This document shows, piece after piece, positions 18,600-27,929 of a stretch of DNA of 64,000 nucleotides (positions are counted from its first letter, which is position 1; the number at the start of each line of letters is the position of its first letter). The notes under the pieces are model-generated. The model did no database searches. It saw only the letters and a program-made list of their open reading frames with translations, and had not been told where the DNA came from. The position numbers and the translations under genes were made by a program. The stretch is from Rhizobiaceae bacterium (GTDB taxonomy: Bacteria > Pseudomonadota > Alphaproteobacteria > Rhizobiales > Rhizobiaceae). The DNA lies in assembly GCA_019635775.1 (NCBI GenBank), contig JAHBYU010000014.1:1-64000 (forward strand). Reading direction: 5' to 3'.

Positions 18600-19454
18600 T
18601 CACTGCGTCGGCACCTGCCCCCGGTAAACCACCTCCTGTTGCGGAAATGGAATGGAGATGCCCTTCTGGTCAAAGGTCTGCTTGGCGAGCTTCGTCAGGT
18701 CCAGCTTTGTGCTGAAGAAGTCCTTGTCGTTCGTCCAGTAGCGAAGCGTGATGGAAACCGCGCTGTCGCCGAGTTCGCTGACAAAGGCTGTCGGTGCGGG
18801 CTCCCCGCTGACGCGACTGTCCGACCGGGCGATGTCGATCAACGTGGCCTGGGCGAAATCGATGTCGTCGTCATAGCTGATGCCGATGGTGATGTCGGTT
18901 CGCCTCACCCCGTTGCGGTTCTTGTTATAGACTGGCTCGTTCCAGAGCTTGGCATTGGGCGAAAGGATAAAGGTGCCGTCAACGCTCCGCAGCCGTGTTG
19001 CGAACAGTCCAATTTCCTCCACGGTTCCTTCGACGGAGCCAACCTGTATGTACTCGCCTATTTTGAACGGCCGGAGGAAAAGAAGCATCATGCCCGCCGC
19101 GATGTTCTGCAAGGTCCCCTGCAACGCAAGGCCGATGGCGAGGCCGATCGCGCCGATAGCCGCAATGATGGATGCCGTCTGAACGCCAAACTGGCCGAGC
19201 ACCATCACGACGACGATGATGAGGATCGCATAGCGCGCCGCCGTGGAAATGAAGCGGGAAAGCGTGGAATCGAACCCGCGCACCCTGCCAAGGGCGGAAA
19301 AAATCGAGCGCTCCGCAAATCCGGCCACCATCCAGCCCGCGACCAGCAGGATGACCGCGCCGATGATCGAGAAGGCGTAGGAAATTGCCAGGCCACTGAT
19401 CTGCGCTATGCCGGCCTGTATGGCGATCCATGTGCCCTGCGGGTCGATTTCCAT
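18600..19454 (-). CDS. Small-conductance mechanosensitive channel, MscS family
   Basis: A 284-residue channel of minimal MscS length. Three N-terminal membrane helices are visible (about 20-45, 68-88 and 92-115); the third is the Gly/Ala-rich pore helix AAIGAIGLAIGLALQGTLQNIAAG, followed by the beta domain starting FLRPFKIGEYIQVGSVEGTVEEIGL. Members open under membrane tension to relieve hypo-osmotic shock. It is convergent with the MFS gene (13 bases apart) and divergent from rsfS. Confidence 0.92.
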   Translation of the reverse strand: MEIDPQGTWIAIQAGIAQISGLAISYAFSIIGAVILLVAGWMVAGFAERSIFSALGRVRGFDSTLSRFISTAARYAILIIVVVMVLGQFGVQTASIIAAIGAIGLAIGLALQGTLQNIAAGMMLLFLRPFKIGEYIQVGSVEGTVEEIGLFATRLRSVDGTFILSPNAKLWNEPVYNKNRNGVRRTDITIGISYDDDIDFAQATLIDIARSDSRVSGEPAPTAFVSELGDSAVSITLRYWTNDKDFFSTKLDLTKLAKQTFDQKGISIPFPQQEVVYRGQVPTQ

Positions 19455-19647
19455 GCCTTTTCTCCCTCTGCCTTATGGAGCGATAACCCGTTTTGCGCCG
19501 ATGCGTTCCGCCTCCAATCTTCGCGCGCGCCCGTCTTCAATGCGCGCCCGTCTTGAAACTGCAACCTAACTCTGCCTATCTTCAGGGTGCCGGCTGATTT
19601 GTGCCGGTGGTTGTTCTGTCGCGAAAGGAAAGACACTGGGAACAGCA

Positions 19648-20046
19648 TTGCGGAAGAAGGCGGATATCCTGCCTTCGCCGGCCGGGTTAAGCGGAACCGA
19701 CGCTTCCTCCCGCGCCCTTGAAACTGTCCTTGCCAGTCTGGAAGACTCCAAGGCCGAAAACATCGTCACCATCGACATTCAGGGCAAATCCAGTCTCGGC
19801 GACTACATGGTCGTCGCGTCGGGTCGTTCGCACCGCCATGTCGCCGCCGTCGCCGATCAGCTCCTCAAGGCGCTGAAGGATGCCGGCCTCGGCAATGCGC
19901 GCGTGGAAGGCCTTGCTGGCGCCGACTGGGTGCTGATCGATGCAGGCGACGTGATCGTGCACGTCTTCCGCCCCGAAATCCGCGAGTTCTACAACATCGA
20001 GAAGATGTGGCAGGCTCCGGACCTCGAGGAAGAGACGATCCACTAG
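19648..20046 (+). CDS. rsfS: Ribosomal silencing factor
   Basis: A 132-residue protein of the RsfS/Iojap/C7orf30 family, which binds ribosomal protein L14 and blocks subunit joining in stationary phase. Core motifs are SKAENIVTIDIQGKSSLGDYMVVASGRSHRHVAA and GADWVLIDAGDVIVHVFRPEIREFYNIEKMW. The start is uncertain: a TTG at 19648 with TGGGA upstream is used here, giving a 25-residue extension before the conserved core. The gene usually follows nadD; here an oppositely oriented mscS lies upstream instead. rlmH follows after 101 bases. Confidence 0.9.
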   Translation: MRKKADILPSPAGLSGTDASSRALETVLASLEDSKAENIVTIDIQGKSSLGDYMVVASGRSHRHVAAVADQLLKALKDAGLGNARVEGLAGADWVLIDAGDVIVHVFRPEIREFYNIEKMWQAPDLEEETIH

Positions 20047-20147
20047 GGGCACCCCCCTGGGGCAAGTCTCGGCCCGAAAACGTGAGTGCCGGAATCGGCA
20101 GCGATTTCGGGTAAAGTTCTTGCGTGACTCGAAGCGGACCGTGGGCG

Positions 20148-20627
20148 ATGAAAATTTCGGTATTTGCAGTGGGCCGCATGAAGGCGGGCCCCGAGAAGGA
20201 ACTTGCCGATCGCTATTTCGACCGCCTTGCCCGCAGCGGACCGCCCCTTGGCCTGGAATTCACCGGCCTCGTCGAAATACCTGAGAGCCGCGCGTCCGGC
20301 GCCGTTGAACGTAAGCGCGAAGAAGGCGACAGACTGAGGCAGCATGCTGTTGGCGGCGCGCTCATCCTGCTCGACGAGCGCGGAAAGAACCTTCCTTCGG
20401 AAGATTTCGCCAGCCGAATTGCCGTCATGCGCGACGGGGGCGTGCGCTCACTGGTGGTGGCGATAGGCGGGCCGGACGGGCACGATCCGGCGATGCGGGA
20501 AAGCGCGGATCTCGTCCTCTCTTTCGGTGCGCAGACCTGGCCCCACCAGATGGTGAGGATCATGCTCGGCGAACAGCTCTACCGCGCCGTCACCATACTT
20601 TCCGGTCATCCTTATCATCGCGCCTGA
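20148..20627 (+). CDS. rlmH: 23S rRNA (pseudouridine1915-N3)-methyltransferase
   Basis: A 160-residue SPOUT methyltransferase. It methylates pseudouridine 1915 in helix 69 of 23S rRNA on assembled 70S ribosomes. The C-terminal SAM-binding knot is clear: LVVAIGGPDGHDPAM, LSFGAQTWPHQMVRIMLGEQLYRAVTILSGHPYHRA, including the conserved terminal YHRA-type end. The ATG at 20148 is the family start (MKISVFAVGRMKAGPE); eight extra codons upstream are unlikely. It pairs with rsfS, as in most bacteria. Confidence 0.96.
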   Translation: MKISVFAVGRMKAGPEKELADRYFDRLARSGPPLGLEFTGLVEIPESRASGAVERKREEGDRLRQHAVGGALILLDERGKNLPSEDFASRIAVMRDGGVRSLVVAIGGPDGHDPAMRESADLVLSFGAQTWPHQMVRIMLGEQLYRAVTILSGHPYHRA

Positions 20628-20768
20628 GTTATCGCGCCCTGCATATGAATTTCCGACAAAGTTTACACGGATGGTCGTGCGTGCCGGTCTCGCATGGTTG
20701 ATGTTTCGTTAACGAAGAGGCCGATAAAGTCGGTATTCGGCGCGTCGGCGCTGAGGATTTCGGAAAGT

Positions 20769-22094
20769 ATGACGGCTTCGCGGAAGAAACGGTCTTCTTT
20801 GCGGCGCGGATTTGCGGCGGCGCTTTCGCTTGTCCTCGTCATCGCCACCGCAACAGGCGCGACCGCACAGGCCGTCAGCATTGAGAGGCGCGAAATGAAC
20901 GCGCAGCGCGCCGAGTACAATCGCGTTGCGCGCGAGATTACCCTTTCGGAAGAACGTCGCGCCACGCTTGCAGCCGATATCGCAAAGATCAAGAAGGACA
21001 GCGCGTCGATAACTGCCGCCCTCATCCAGTCCGCCAAGACCGAACGAAAACTCAGTCAGGACATCGAGGACATTACCGACAGGGTCGAGGCTCTGAAGGC
21101 GCAGGAGGCAGGTATCCGCGAGTCCCTGGCGGCGCGGCGCGATGTCCTAGCCGAGGTTCTGGGCGCCTTGCAGCGGATGGGACTCAATCCGCCTCCGGCC
21201 ATCCTCGTAACGCCGGAAGACGCTCTGGCGTCGGTGCGCAGCGCAATCATGCTTGGCGCCGTCGTTCCGGGGCTGCGCAAGGAAACCGAGGCGCTGGTCG
21301 CCGACCTGACCGAGTTGTCGAGGATCGCATCGTCGATAGAGGACGAGCGCGCACGCCTTGCCGCTGCCTTTTCCGAACAACTTGCCGAAAAAAACAGGCT
21401 TGAGCTTCTCGTGGCCGAGAAGCAGCGTCTCCAGTCGGAACAGGAAACGGCGCTGGTTGCCGAAAGAGAACGCGCCGAGGAGCTTGCCGGCAAGGCCAAG
21501 TCCCTCAAGGACCTTGTCGCCGCGCTTGAGAAACAGGCCGCACAGGTCGAACAGGAACGGCTCGCGCGGGCTGAGCAGCAGCAACGAAACGAGGAGCTTG
21601 CCTCGCTGCCGGTGCCCGAGGCGAACCAGCTTGCCCCGGCCGCTCCCTTTGCTTCGCTCCGTGGCAAGCTTGCACCGCCGGTTTCCGGCAAGTTCGTCCG
21701 CCGATTCGGCGGAAAGGACGGTAACGGCGGCGTGATGCAAGGCGACATGGTTGCGACACAATCGGGAGCAATCGTCACCTCGCCGTCTGACGGGAGCGTT
21801 CTTTATGCGGGGCCATTCCGTTCTTATGGACAACTCTTGATCCTGAACGCCGGCGACGGCTATCATGTCGTACTGGCCGGGATGAGCAGAATCAGCGTCG
21901 TGTCGGGGCAGGCTGTGCTGGCAGGCGAACCGATTGGCGCGATGGGTGAGGCAAGGGTCGCGAGCGCCTCGGCCGAGGCCCTTGGAAATGCCGAAGCGGA
22001 ACTCTACGTTGAGTTCCGGAAGGATGGAAAACCCGTCGATCCTTCCCCTTGGTGGGCGGACCGGCAGTCTGGAAGGACAACAAATGGTACGTAA
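20769..22094 (+). CDS. EnvC-like murein hydrolase activator with degenerate LytM domain
   Basis: About 441 residues: an N-terminal hydrophobic export segment (RGFAAALSLVLVIATATGATAQA), a long coiled coil (about 35-300), and a C-terminal LytM/M23 domain (about 325-435). The zinc site is broken: the usual HxH becomes ELYVEF, and the first HxxxD is replaced by MQGDMV, while one His (GYHVVLAG) remains. As with EnvC and similar factors, it probably activates periplasmic amidases at the division site rather than cutting peptidoglycan itself. ATG 20769 follows GGAAAG; an in-frame ATG at 20694 would add 25 residues. It overlaps ctpA by 11 bases. Confidence 0.88.
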   Translation: MTASRKKRSSLRRGFAAALSLVLVIATATGATAQAVSIERREMNAQRAEYNRVAREITLSEERRATLAADIAKIKKDSASITAALIQSAKTERKLSQDIEDITDRVEALKAQEAGIRESLAARRDVLAEVLGALQRMGLNPPPAILVTPEDALASVRSAIMLGAVVPGLRKETEALVADLTELSRIASSIEDERARLAAAFSEQLAEKNRLELLVAEKQRLQSEQETALVAERERAEELAGKAKSLKDLVAALEKQAAQVEQERLARAEQQQRNEELASLPVPEANQLAPAAPFASLRGKLAPPVSGKFVRRFGGKDGNGGVMQGDMVATQSGAIVTSPSDGSVLYAGPFRSYGQLLILNAGDGYHVVLAGMSRISVVSGQAVLAGEPIGAMGEARVASASAEALGNAEAELYVEFRKDGKPVDPSPWWADRQSGRTTNGT

Positions 22095-23409
22095 ATTGTC
22101 GCTTCTGTTCGCTGGCGCGTTGATGGGCGCCTCGGCCATGAGCCTCGTCTATGGAGCGCCAGGATCAACGGCCAACGCTGCGGGCTCCGAAACCTACAAG
22201 CAGCTTGCCATTTTTGGCGACATCTTCGAGCGCGTTCGCGCTCAGTATGTCACTCCACCTGACGAGAAGGCACTGGTCGAAAGCGCGATCAACGGCATGT
22301 TGACCTCGCTCGATCCGCATTCCTCCTACATGAACCCCGATGCCGCCAAGGACATGCGCGTCCAGACCAAGGGCGAGTTCGGCGGGCTGGGTATCGAAGT
22401 GACGATGGAAAACGAACTGGTCAAGGTGATCACGCCGATCGACGACACGCCGGCGGCAAAGGCTGGTGTGCGCGCAGGAGACTACATTGCGCAGATCGAT
22501 GGCGAGGAGGTTCGCGGGCTGAGCCTAAACGACGCTGTCGAGAAGATGCGCGGCCTCGTCAACACGCCGATCAAGCTCACGATCCTGCGCGAAGGCACGG
22601 ACAAGCCGATCGAGATCACGGTCGTGCGCGACATCATCAAGGTCAAGGCTGTGAAGTACCGCGTCGAGGAGGACGTCGGATACATGAAGATCACATCCTT
22701 CACCGAAAAGACCTACGACGATCTCGAAGAAGCCATCGCGAAGATCAAGGAACAGGTGCCCGGCGACAAGCTGAAGGGCTATGTGCTCGACCTGCGCCTC
22801 AACCCCGGCGGCCTGCTCGATCAGGCGGTCAGCGTCTCCGACGCGTTCCTCGATCGCGGCGAGATCGTTTCGACACGCGGTCGCGATCCGAAGGACGTCT
22901 CGCGCTTCGACGCGCGGGCCGGTGACGACATCGACGGCAAGCCGCTGATCGTGCTCGTTAACGGCGGCTCGGCCAGTGCCTCTGAAATCGTGGCCGGCGC
23001 ACTCCAGGACCATCGGCGTGCGACTGTCGTCGGCACCACGTCCTTCGGCAAGGGCTCCGTTCAGACCATCATTCCGCTGTCGGAAAACGGTGCGCTGAGG
23101 CTGACGACCGCGCTCTACTACACGCCGGCCGGCAAATCGATCCAGGGCAAGGGCATCTCGCCCGACATCAAGGTCGAGCAGCCTCTGCCGGAAGATCTTG
23201 AAGGTCGCGACGTGACCCGTGGCGAATCGGACCTGCGCGGCCACATCAAGGGCGCTGAGGAAAGCGAGGAAGGGTCTGGCTCGGCAGCCTATGTGCCGCC
23301 GGATCCGAAGGACGACGTCCAGCTCGGCTACGCACTCGACCTGCTTCGCGGCACGAAGACCGATCCGGCCTTCCCTCCGAATCCGGACAAGGCCGTGATG
23401 AACCAGTAA
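22084..23409 (+). CDS. ctpA: Carboxy-terminal processing protease (S41 family)
   Basis: A 441-residue periplasmic serine protease with an N-terminal signal/anchor (LSLLFAGALMGASAMSLVYG), a PDZ domain (GEFGGLGIEVTMENELVKVITPIDDTPAAKAGVRAGDYI) and the S41 catalytic core: nucleophile Ser in NGGSASASEIVAGAL and the general-base Lys in TSFGKGSVQ. Members trim the C-termini of envelope proteins and are linked to peptidoglycan hydrolase turnover. It overlaps the EnvC-like gene by 11 bases, an arrangement typical of Hyphomicrobiales. Two hairpins follow the stop codon. Confidence 0.95.
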   Translation: MVRKLSLLFAGALMGASAMSLVYGAPGSTANAAGSETYKQLAIFGDIFERVRAQYVTPPDEKALVESAINGMLTSLDPHSSYMNPDAAKDMRVQTKGEFGGLGIEVTMENELVKVITPIDDTPAAKAGVRAGDYIAQIDGEEVRGLSLNDAVEKMRGLVNTPIKLTILREGTDKPIEITVVRDIIKVKAVKYRVEEDVGYMKITSFTEKTYDDLEEAIAKIKEQVPGDKLKGYVLDLRLNPGGLLDQAVSVSDAFLDRGEIVSTRGRDPKDVSRFDARAGDDIDGKPLIVLVNGGSASASEIVAGALQDHRRATVVGTTSFGKGSVQTIIPLSENGALRLTTALYYTPAGKSIQGKGISPDIKVEQPLPEDLEGRDVTRGESDLRGHIKGAEESEEGSGSAAYVPPDPKDDVQLGYALDLLRGTKTDPAFPPNPDKAVMNQ

Positions 23410-23415
23410 GGACGG

Positions 23416-23488
23416 CTTGCCCGGGTAGTGGGCAAGTTCAAAGTATCGGTGTGAATGCGTCGCTGCCGGAACCGCAAGGTTCCGGCAG
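23416..23488 (+). other. Two tandem hairpins in the ctpA-deacetylase spacer
   Basis: Arms CTTGCCC/GGGCAAG (23416-23422 and 23430-23436) form a first hairpin; an 11-bp stem (23463-23473 with 23478-23488, loop GCAA) forms a second, very stable one. Neither is followed by a strong T tract, so they may be weak or Rho-assisted terminators, processing sites or mRNA stabilisers rather than standard terminators. Confidence 0.55.
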
Positions 23489-23508
23489 TCTGATTCGGGG
23501 GTTTCAAA

Positions 23509-24723
23509 TTGGAACGGTCGCTCCAGACGGTTCCACAGGAACGGGGCCATCGCTTGACGCATGTGACGAGGGAGATCGAACGCCCGCTTGGCCAGGCAAC
23601 CAGCACTGCCTCGTCGACGCGCCGCCTGTTGCCGTCCGGGCGGTCGCTCGCGCTTCTAGGAACTGCAGCTGCGCTGCTTGCCGTCTCCACATCGATCTCG
23701 CTGCGAGACCGGCCTTATCGCAATCCCGAGATCAGCGTCACTTCCACACCCCTTCTTACGGAAGCTGCGCCAGCCGTCGTCGCGCCGGAGCCGACCGTCA
23801 CGAAGCCGCCTCCGGCGCGAAAGGAAGGCCCGTCGATCATCCGCGTCAGCCCGGATGGCGAGCAATCCGGCAATGGGGTCATCGTCATCCGGGATCCATC
23901 TGCCGTGGGGCAGGATCTCAGGGTTGCACATCTGCCGGACCGGGCCCTCATAGAGGACAGCGAGGCTGGGCCGCTTCCGATCCGGGCAGCCGATGGACGC
24001 AGGCCGGTCGATGTCTATGCCCGGCCGTGGTCGGGCGCGCGCGGCGCACGCGTGGCGATTGTCATTGGCGGCCTCGCCGTGTCCCAGACCGGCACCCAGG
24101 CGGCGATCGAGAAGCTGCCTGCAGAAGTTACCCTCGCCTTTGCAGCGCAGGGCAACTCCATCGGACGCTGGATGCAGGCGGCCCGTCGCAAGGGCCATGA
24201 GATCCTGATGCAGGCCCCACTGGAGCCGTTCGATTATCCGAATGTCGACCCCGGCCTCAACACGCTGACGGTGGATGCCTCGCCGGAAGAAAACATGCAG
24301 CGCCTTCGCTGGACGCTTGCGAGAACGACCAACTACACCGGCATCATGAACTACATGGGTGCACGGTTTGTCGCGGATTCCGCCGCCATGACTCCACTGA
24401 TGGAGGAGCTTGGCAAACGTGGCCTGCTCTACCTTGACGACGGCACCACCGCTCGAAGCGTCGCGGCCGATCTTGCGCTCAAGGATCGCGTGCCCTTCGC
24501 GGCCGGCGACACGGTCATCGACGGCGAGCGCGAACGTGGCGCGATCTTGAAGAAACTCGACCAGCTCGAGGCGACCGCGAGGGCCAAGGGCTTTGCGCTC
24601 GGCACCGGCTCTGCTTTCGACCTGACTGTCGATGCCGTGACCTCTTGGGTGGCAGAGGCCAAGAAGCGGGGCATAGAGATTGTTCCGGTATCGGCGATCG
24701 CGCTCGATCCCGAAAAAGGATAG
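23509..24723 (+). CDS. Divergent polysaccharide deacetylase family protein (DUF610)
   Basis: About 404 residues. An N-terminal hydrophobic segment ([19 protein letters not shown]) would anchor or export the protein, a Pro-rich linker follows, and the C-terminal half (about 185-404) is a NodB-like barrel of the divergent deacetylase family: [61 protein letters not shown]. The usual metal-binding Asp-His-His set is not obvious, so activity is uncertain. The start is TTG 23509 after GGGGGTTTC; a GTG at 23563 is an alternative. It lies between ctpA and rppH, the usual order in rhizobial relatives. Confidence 0.82.
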   Translation: MERSLQTVPQERGHRLTHVTREIERPLGQATSTASSTRRLLPSGRSLALLGTAAALLAVSTSISLRDRPYRNPEISVTSTPLLTEAAPAVVAPEPTVTKPPPARKEGPSIIRVSPDGEQSGNGVIVIRDPSAVGQDLRVAHLPDRALIEDSEAGPLPIRAADGRRPVDVYARPWSGARGARVAIVIGGLAVSQTGTQAAIEKLPAEVTLAFAAQGNSIGRWMQAARRKGHEILMQAPLEPFDYPNVDPGLNTLTVDASPEENMQRLRWTLARTTNYTGIMNYMGARFVADSAAMTPLMEELGKRGLLYLDDGTTARSVAADLALKDRVPFAAGDTVIDGERERGAILKKLDQLEATARAKGFALGTGSAFDLTVDAVTSWVAEAKKRGIEIVPVSAIALDPEKG

Positions 24724-24731
24724 GTCCACGC

Positions 24732-25256
24732 GTGTCGAAAATGAAAAAGCCGGTCGATCCGGATTCGTTGCCATACCGCCCCTGCGTCGGCATCATGGTG
24801 CTCAACCATCAGAACCTTGTGTGGGTCGGCCATCGCATAGCCGAGCCCGAAGGCGAGATGGAGGGTGCGGCTCACCTCTGGCAGATGCCACAGGGCGGGA
24901 TCGACAAGGGCGAGGAACCGTTGCCGGCGGCAAGGCGGGAGCTCTACGAGGAAACCGGGATGGAGACCGTCGAACTGATCGGCGAGGCACCCGGTTGGAT
25001 CAACTATGATCTGCCGGCGCATCTGGTGGGCATAGCGCTGAAGGGGAAATATCGCGGCCAGACGCAGAAATGGTTCGCGTTCCGCTTTTACGGCGACATC
25101 TCGGAAATTCGGATCGCTCCGCCACCCGGTGGCCACACTGCCGAATTCGACGGATGGGACTGGCGCCATATGGACGACCTTCCGGGGCTTGTCGTACCCT
25201 TTAAGAGAAGGGTGTACGACGAGGTCGTCTCGGCGTTCCGGCATCTGGCAGGCTGA
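24732..25256 (+). CDS. rppH: RNA pyrophosphohydrolase (Nudix)
   Basis: A 174-residue Nudix enzyme that removes pyrophosphate from the 5' end of mRNAs and starts their decay; also active on dinucleoside polyphosphates in relatives. The Nudix box is complete: [23 protein letters not shown]. The N-terminus [13 protein letters not shown] and the [14 protein letters not shown] region are typical of RppH/IalA. GTG 24732 is preferred (MSKMKKPVD, with AAAGGATAGG upstream); ATG 24741 is an alternative. It starts nine bases after the deacetylase gene. Confidence 0.92.
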   Translation: MSKMKKPVDPDSLPYRPCVGIMVLNHQNLVWVGHRIAEPEGEMEGAAHLWQMPQGGIDKGEEPLPAARRELYEETGMETVELIGEAPGWINYDLPAHLVGIALKGKYRGQTQKWFAFRFYGDISEIRIAPPPGGHTAEFDGWDWRHMDDLPGLVVPFKRRVYDEVVSAFRHLAG

Positions 25257-25270
25257 GTCTCTTCGCCGAT

Positions 25271-25280
25271 TGTTGCAACA
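25271..25280. promoter_or_regulatory. 10-bp perfect palindrome upstream of alr-dadA
   Basis: TGTTGCAACA is fully self-complementary and lies 159 bases before the alr start, just after rppH. It could be a regulator half-site pair, but a palindrome this short can also arise by chance. Confidence 0.25.
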
Positions 25281-25341
25281 TGGCCCTTCCCCCTGTTGCG
25301 AAACGCACAATAGAAGCGAATGCAGCGCCAATAATCGCATA

Positions 25342-25384
25342 ATCATGCATATATGTCTTATTGAGGCGCGATATATTGCATGAT
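25342..25384. promoter_or_regulatory. AT-rich inverted repeat, candidate operator of alr-dadA
   Basis: ATCATGCA (25342-25349) is repeated in inverse at TGCATGAT (25377-25384), each flanked on the inside by an ATAT tract. The dyad is centred about 75 bases before the alr start in an AT-rich patch within GC-rich DNA. D-alanine catabolic operons are often controlled by Lrp/AsnC-type regulators (DadR); a site for such a protein is an inference. Confidence 0.35.
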
Positions 25385-25438
25385 ACGGCCCGTTGGGCTA
25401 AGGATCATTGCGTCAATCTGTTTTAGCGATGAAGGCCT

Positions 25439-26584
25439 GTGCGCGTCTCCCAAACCCCATCGAGCTTTGCCGCCGGTGCTGTTCTCACGGTCGATATTGC
25501 CGCCGTCCGTGAGAACTATCGTCGGCTGCGACAGCGCCTTGGCCGGGCGACTTGCGCAGCCGTGGTCAAGGCGGACAGCTACGGGCTCGGAGCCACCGTG
25601 GTCGCCCAGGCGCTCGGAAGGGAAGGGTGCAGCACCTTGTTCGTCGCGCATCCGTCCGAAGGCATCGCGCTGCGCGAGGCATTGGGTGAAAATCCGGCGA
25701 TCTATGTCCTCAACGGCATCTATCCCGGCGCGGAGCAGGAATGCGCCAATGCTCGCCTGGTCGCCGTCGCCAACAGCATGGAACAGCTCACGTCGTGGCG
25801 GGCCGCCGGGCGCCGGCTCGGCCGGCAGCTACCCGTCGCGATCCAGATCGACAGCGGAATGTCGCGGCTCGGCATGCCGCCTTCGGAAGTTGGCAGCCTC
25901 GCACCGGATGCTCTGGAGGGCCTCGATCTGCGGCTTGTGATGAGCCATCTCGCCTGCGCTGACGAGCCAGAAAATCCGGCCAATGAGGCGCAGCGCAACG
26001 CCTTCGAACTGTTGCGCCGCCGACTGCCTGACGCACCCGCTTCGCTGGCGAATTCTTCCGGGATTTTCCTCGGCGAGCGCTTCCATTTCGATCTGGCCCG
26101 CCCCGGAGCCGCCCTCTACGGGGTCAATCCAACGCCGGGACACGACAATCCCATGCAACAGGCAGTCCGGCTTTCGGCAAAGGTCATCCAGACACGCGAA
26201 CTGCCCATCGACATCGGTATCGGCTACGGCCATGCCTACAGGACGACCCGACCGACCCGCACCGCGACGATCGCGCTCGGCTACGCCGATGGCTGGCCAA
26301 GGCGGGCGGGCATGGCCGCATGGTACGAGTCCGTGCGTCTGCCCTTTGTTGGACGGGTATCGATGGATTCCATCGTGCTCGATATTTCAGAGCTGCCGCC
26401 CGGCACGCTGCACGCGGGCGATCTCGTGGACCTCATCTGTTCCGAGCAGACCGTCGATGACGTTGCGGAGGCGGCTGGCACGATCGGCTATGAAATCCTG
26501 ACGGGGCTCGGCGGACGGTTCCACAGGATCTACGATTATAATGGACAGGGTGCGGGGACGCACCGGCAGGGGTGTTCGACATGA
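25439..26584 (+). CDS. alr: Alanine racemase (catabolic DadX-type by context)
   Basis: A 381-residue PLP enzyme interconverting L- and D-alanine. The cofactor lysine sits in [13 protein letters not shown] (Lys44), the Tyr-containing active-site stretch is [13 protein letters not shown], and the C-terminal domain shows [15 protein letters not shown]. Start is GTG 25439. Its stop overlaps the ATG of dadA (ATGA), so the pair forms an operon in which racemisation feeds D-alanine to the dehydrogenase; this argues for a catabolic role (dadX), though it may also supply D-Ala to peptidoglycan if it is the only racemase. Confidence 0.92.
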   Translation: MRVSQTPSSFAAGAVLTVDIAAVRENYRRLRQRLGRATCAAVVKADSYGLGATVVAQALGREGCSTLFVAHPSEGIALREALGENPAIYVLNGIYPGAEQECANARLVAVANSMEQLTSWRAAGRRLGRQLPVAIQIDSGMSRLGMPPSEVGSLAPDALEGLDLRLVMSHLACADEPENPANEAQRNAFELLRRRLPDAPASLANSSGIFLGERFHFDLARPGAALYGVNPTPGHDNPMQQAVRLSAKVIQTRELPIDIGIGYGHAYRTTRPTRTATIALGYADGWPRRAGMAAWYESVRLPFVGRVSMDSIVLDISELPPGTLHAGDLVDLICSEQTVDDVAEAAGTIGYEILTGLGGRFHRIYDYNGQGAGTHRQGCST

Positions 26585-27843
26585 AAGTGGTGGTGCTCGG
26601 AGCTGGTGTTGTCGGAGTGACCACCGCCTATTACCTCAACGAGGCCGGACACGAGGTCACGGTGATCGACCGACAGGCCGGCCCGGCCATGGAAACCAGC
26701 TTCGCGAATGCAGGCGAGATCTCGCCTGGCTACGCGTCACCCTGGGCCGGCCCCGGCATTCCGCTGAAGGCAATCAAATGGCTCACCATGCGCCACGGCC
26801 CGCTCGTCGTGCGGCCGCGGATGGAAAAGGCCATGTGGGTCTGGCTGTTCCAGATGCTGCGCAACTGCACGGCCAGTCGATATGCCGTCAACAAGGCGCG
26901 CATGGTTCCGCTGGCCGAATACAGCCGTGACTGCCTGCGTACCCTCAGGCAGACGACCGGCATCCGTTATGACGAGCGCAGCCAGGGGACTCTGCAGCTG
27001 TTTCGCACGCAGTCTCAGCTTGACGGTACCGGCAAGGACATAGAGGTCCTGCAACAGTTCGGTGTTCCCTTCGAATTGCTCGATCCGGCCGGATGCATCG
27101 CAGCCGAACCCGCGCTGGCGCGCGTAAAGGAGAAGTTGGTCGGCGGCCTGCGCCTGCCGGACGACGAGACCGGCGACTGCAAGCTGTTCACCGAGCGGCT
27201 TGCCGCGATCTGCAAGGAGCGCGGCGTCACCTTCCGCTTCGGCGTGGAGAGCGCCAGGCTGTACCACAACACTGTCACCGACGCGGACATAAGGGCGGTC
27301 AAGATCGGCGACGGCTGGGAAACCTATGATGCCTATGTCGTGGCGCTCGGAAGCTATTCGGCGCGGTGGCTCCACAAGCGGAAGATCTGGGCTCCGGTCT
27401 ATCCCGTGAAGGGCTACTCCATCACCATTCCGGTCACCGATCCGGATGCCGCGCCGGTTTCGACCATCATGGACGAGACATACAAGGTTGCAATTACCCG
27501 GCTGGGTGACCGCATCAGGGTTGGCGGCACGGCGGAAATTTCGGGTTTCGACATGACCCTGCACGAATCTCGGCGCGAGACGCTCGAGCATTCGGTCCGA
27601 GACCTGTTCCCGGACGGCGGCGACCTGTCACAGGCCTCCTTCTGGTGCGGCCTGCGCCCGATGACGCCCGATGGTCCTCCGATAATTGGCAAGACGCGCT
27701 ATCCGAACCTCTTCGTCAACACGGGCCACGGTACGCTGGGCTGGACCATGGCCTGCGGCTCCGGCAAGATTCTTGCCGACATCATGAGCAACCGGACGCC
27801 CGACATCGATACCGCCGGGCTGGGCATGGAACGCTATGGCTGA
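26581..27843 (+). CDS. dadA: D-amino acid dehydrogenase small subunit
   Basis: A 420-residue flavoprotein that oxidatively deaminates D-alanine to pyruvate and passes electrons to the respiratory chain at the inner membrane. FAD motif [21 protein letters not shown] opens the protein, followed by [22 protein letters not shown], a strong DadA signature, and the C-terminal [27 protein letters not shown] 26581 overlaps the end of alr by four bases; three extra upstream codons are unlikely. Confidence 0.94.
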   Translation: MKVVVLGAGVVGVTTAYYLNEAGHEVTVIDRQAGPAMETSFANAGEISPGYASPWAGPGIPLKAIKWLTMRHGPLVVRPRMEKAMWVWLFQMLRNCTASRYAVNKARMVPLAEYSRDCLRTLRQTTGIRYDERSQGTLQLFRTQSQLDGTGKDIEVLQQFGVPFELLDPAGCIAAEPALARVKEKLVGGLRLPDDETGDCKLFTERLAAICKERGVTFRFGVESARLYHNTVTDADIRAVKIGDGWETYDAYVVALGSYSARWLHKRKIWAPVYPVKGYSITIPVTDPDAAPVSTIMDETYKVAITRLGDRIRVGGTAEISGFDMTLHESRRETLEHSVRDLFPDGGDLSQASFWCGLRPMTPDGPPIIGKTRYPNLFVNTGHGTLGWTMACGSGKILADIMSNRTPDIDTAGLGMERYG

Positions 27844-27929
27844 CGCATACCCTGCGCAAGTTCAACTCTCTGTGAAACTTAAACGCTGCCGGTGCGTTGT
27901 GGTGCACCTGCAATCACGGAGGACTATCC

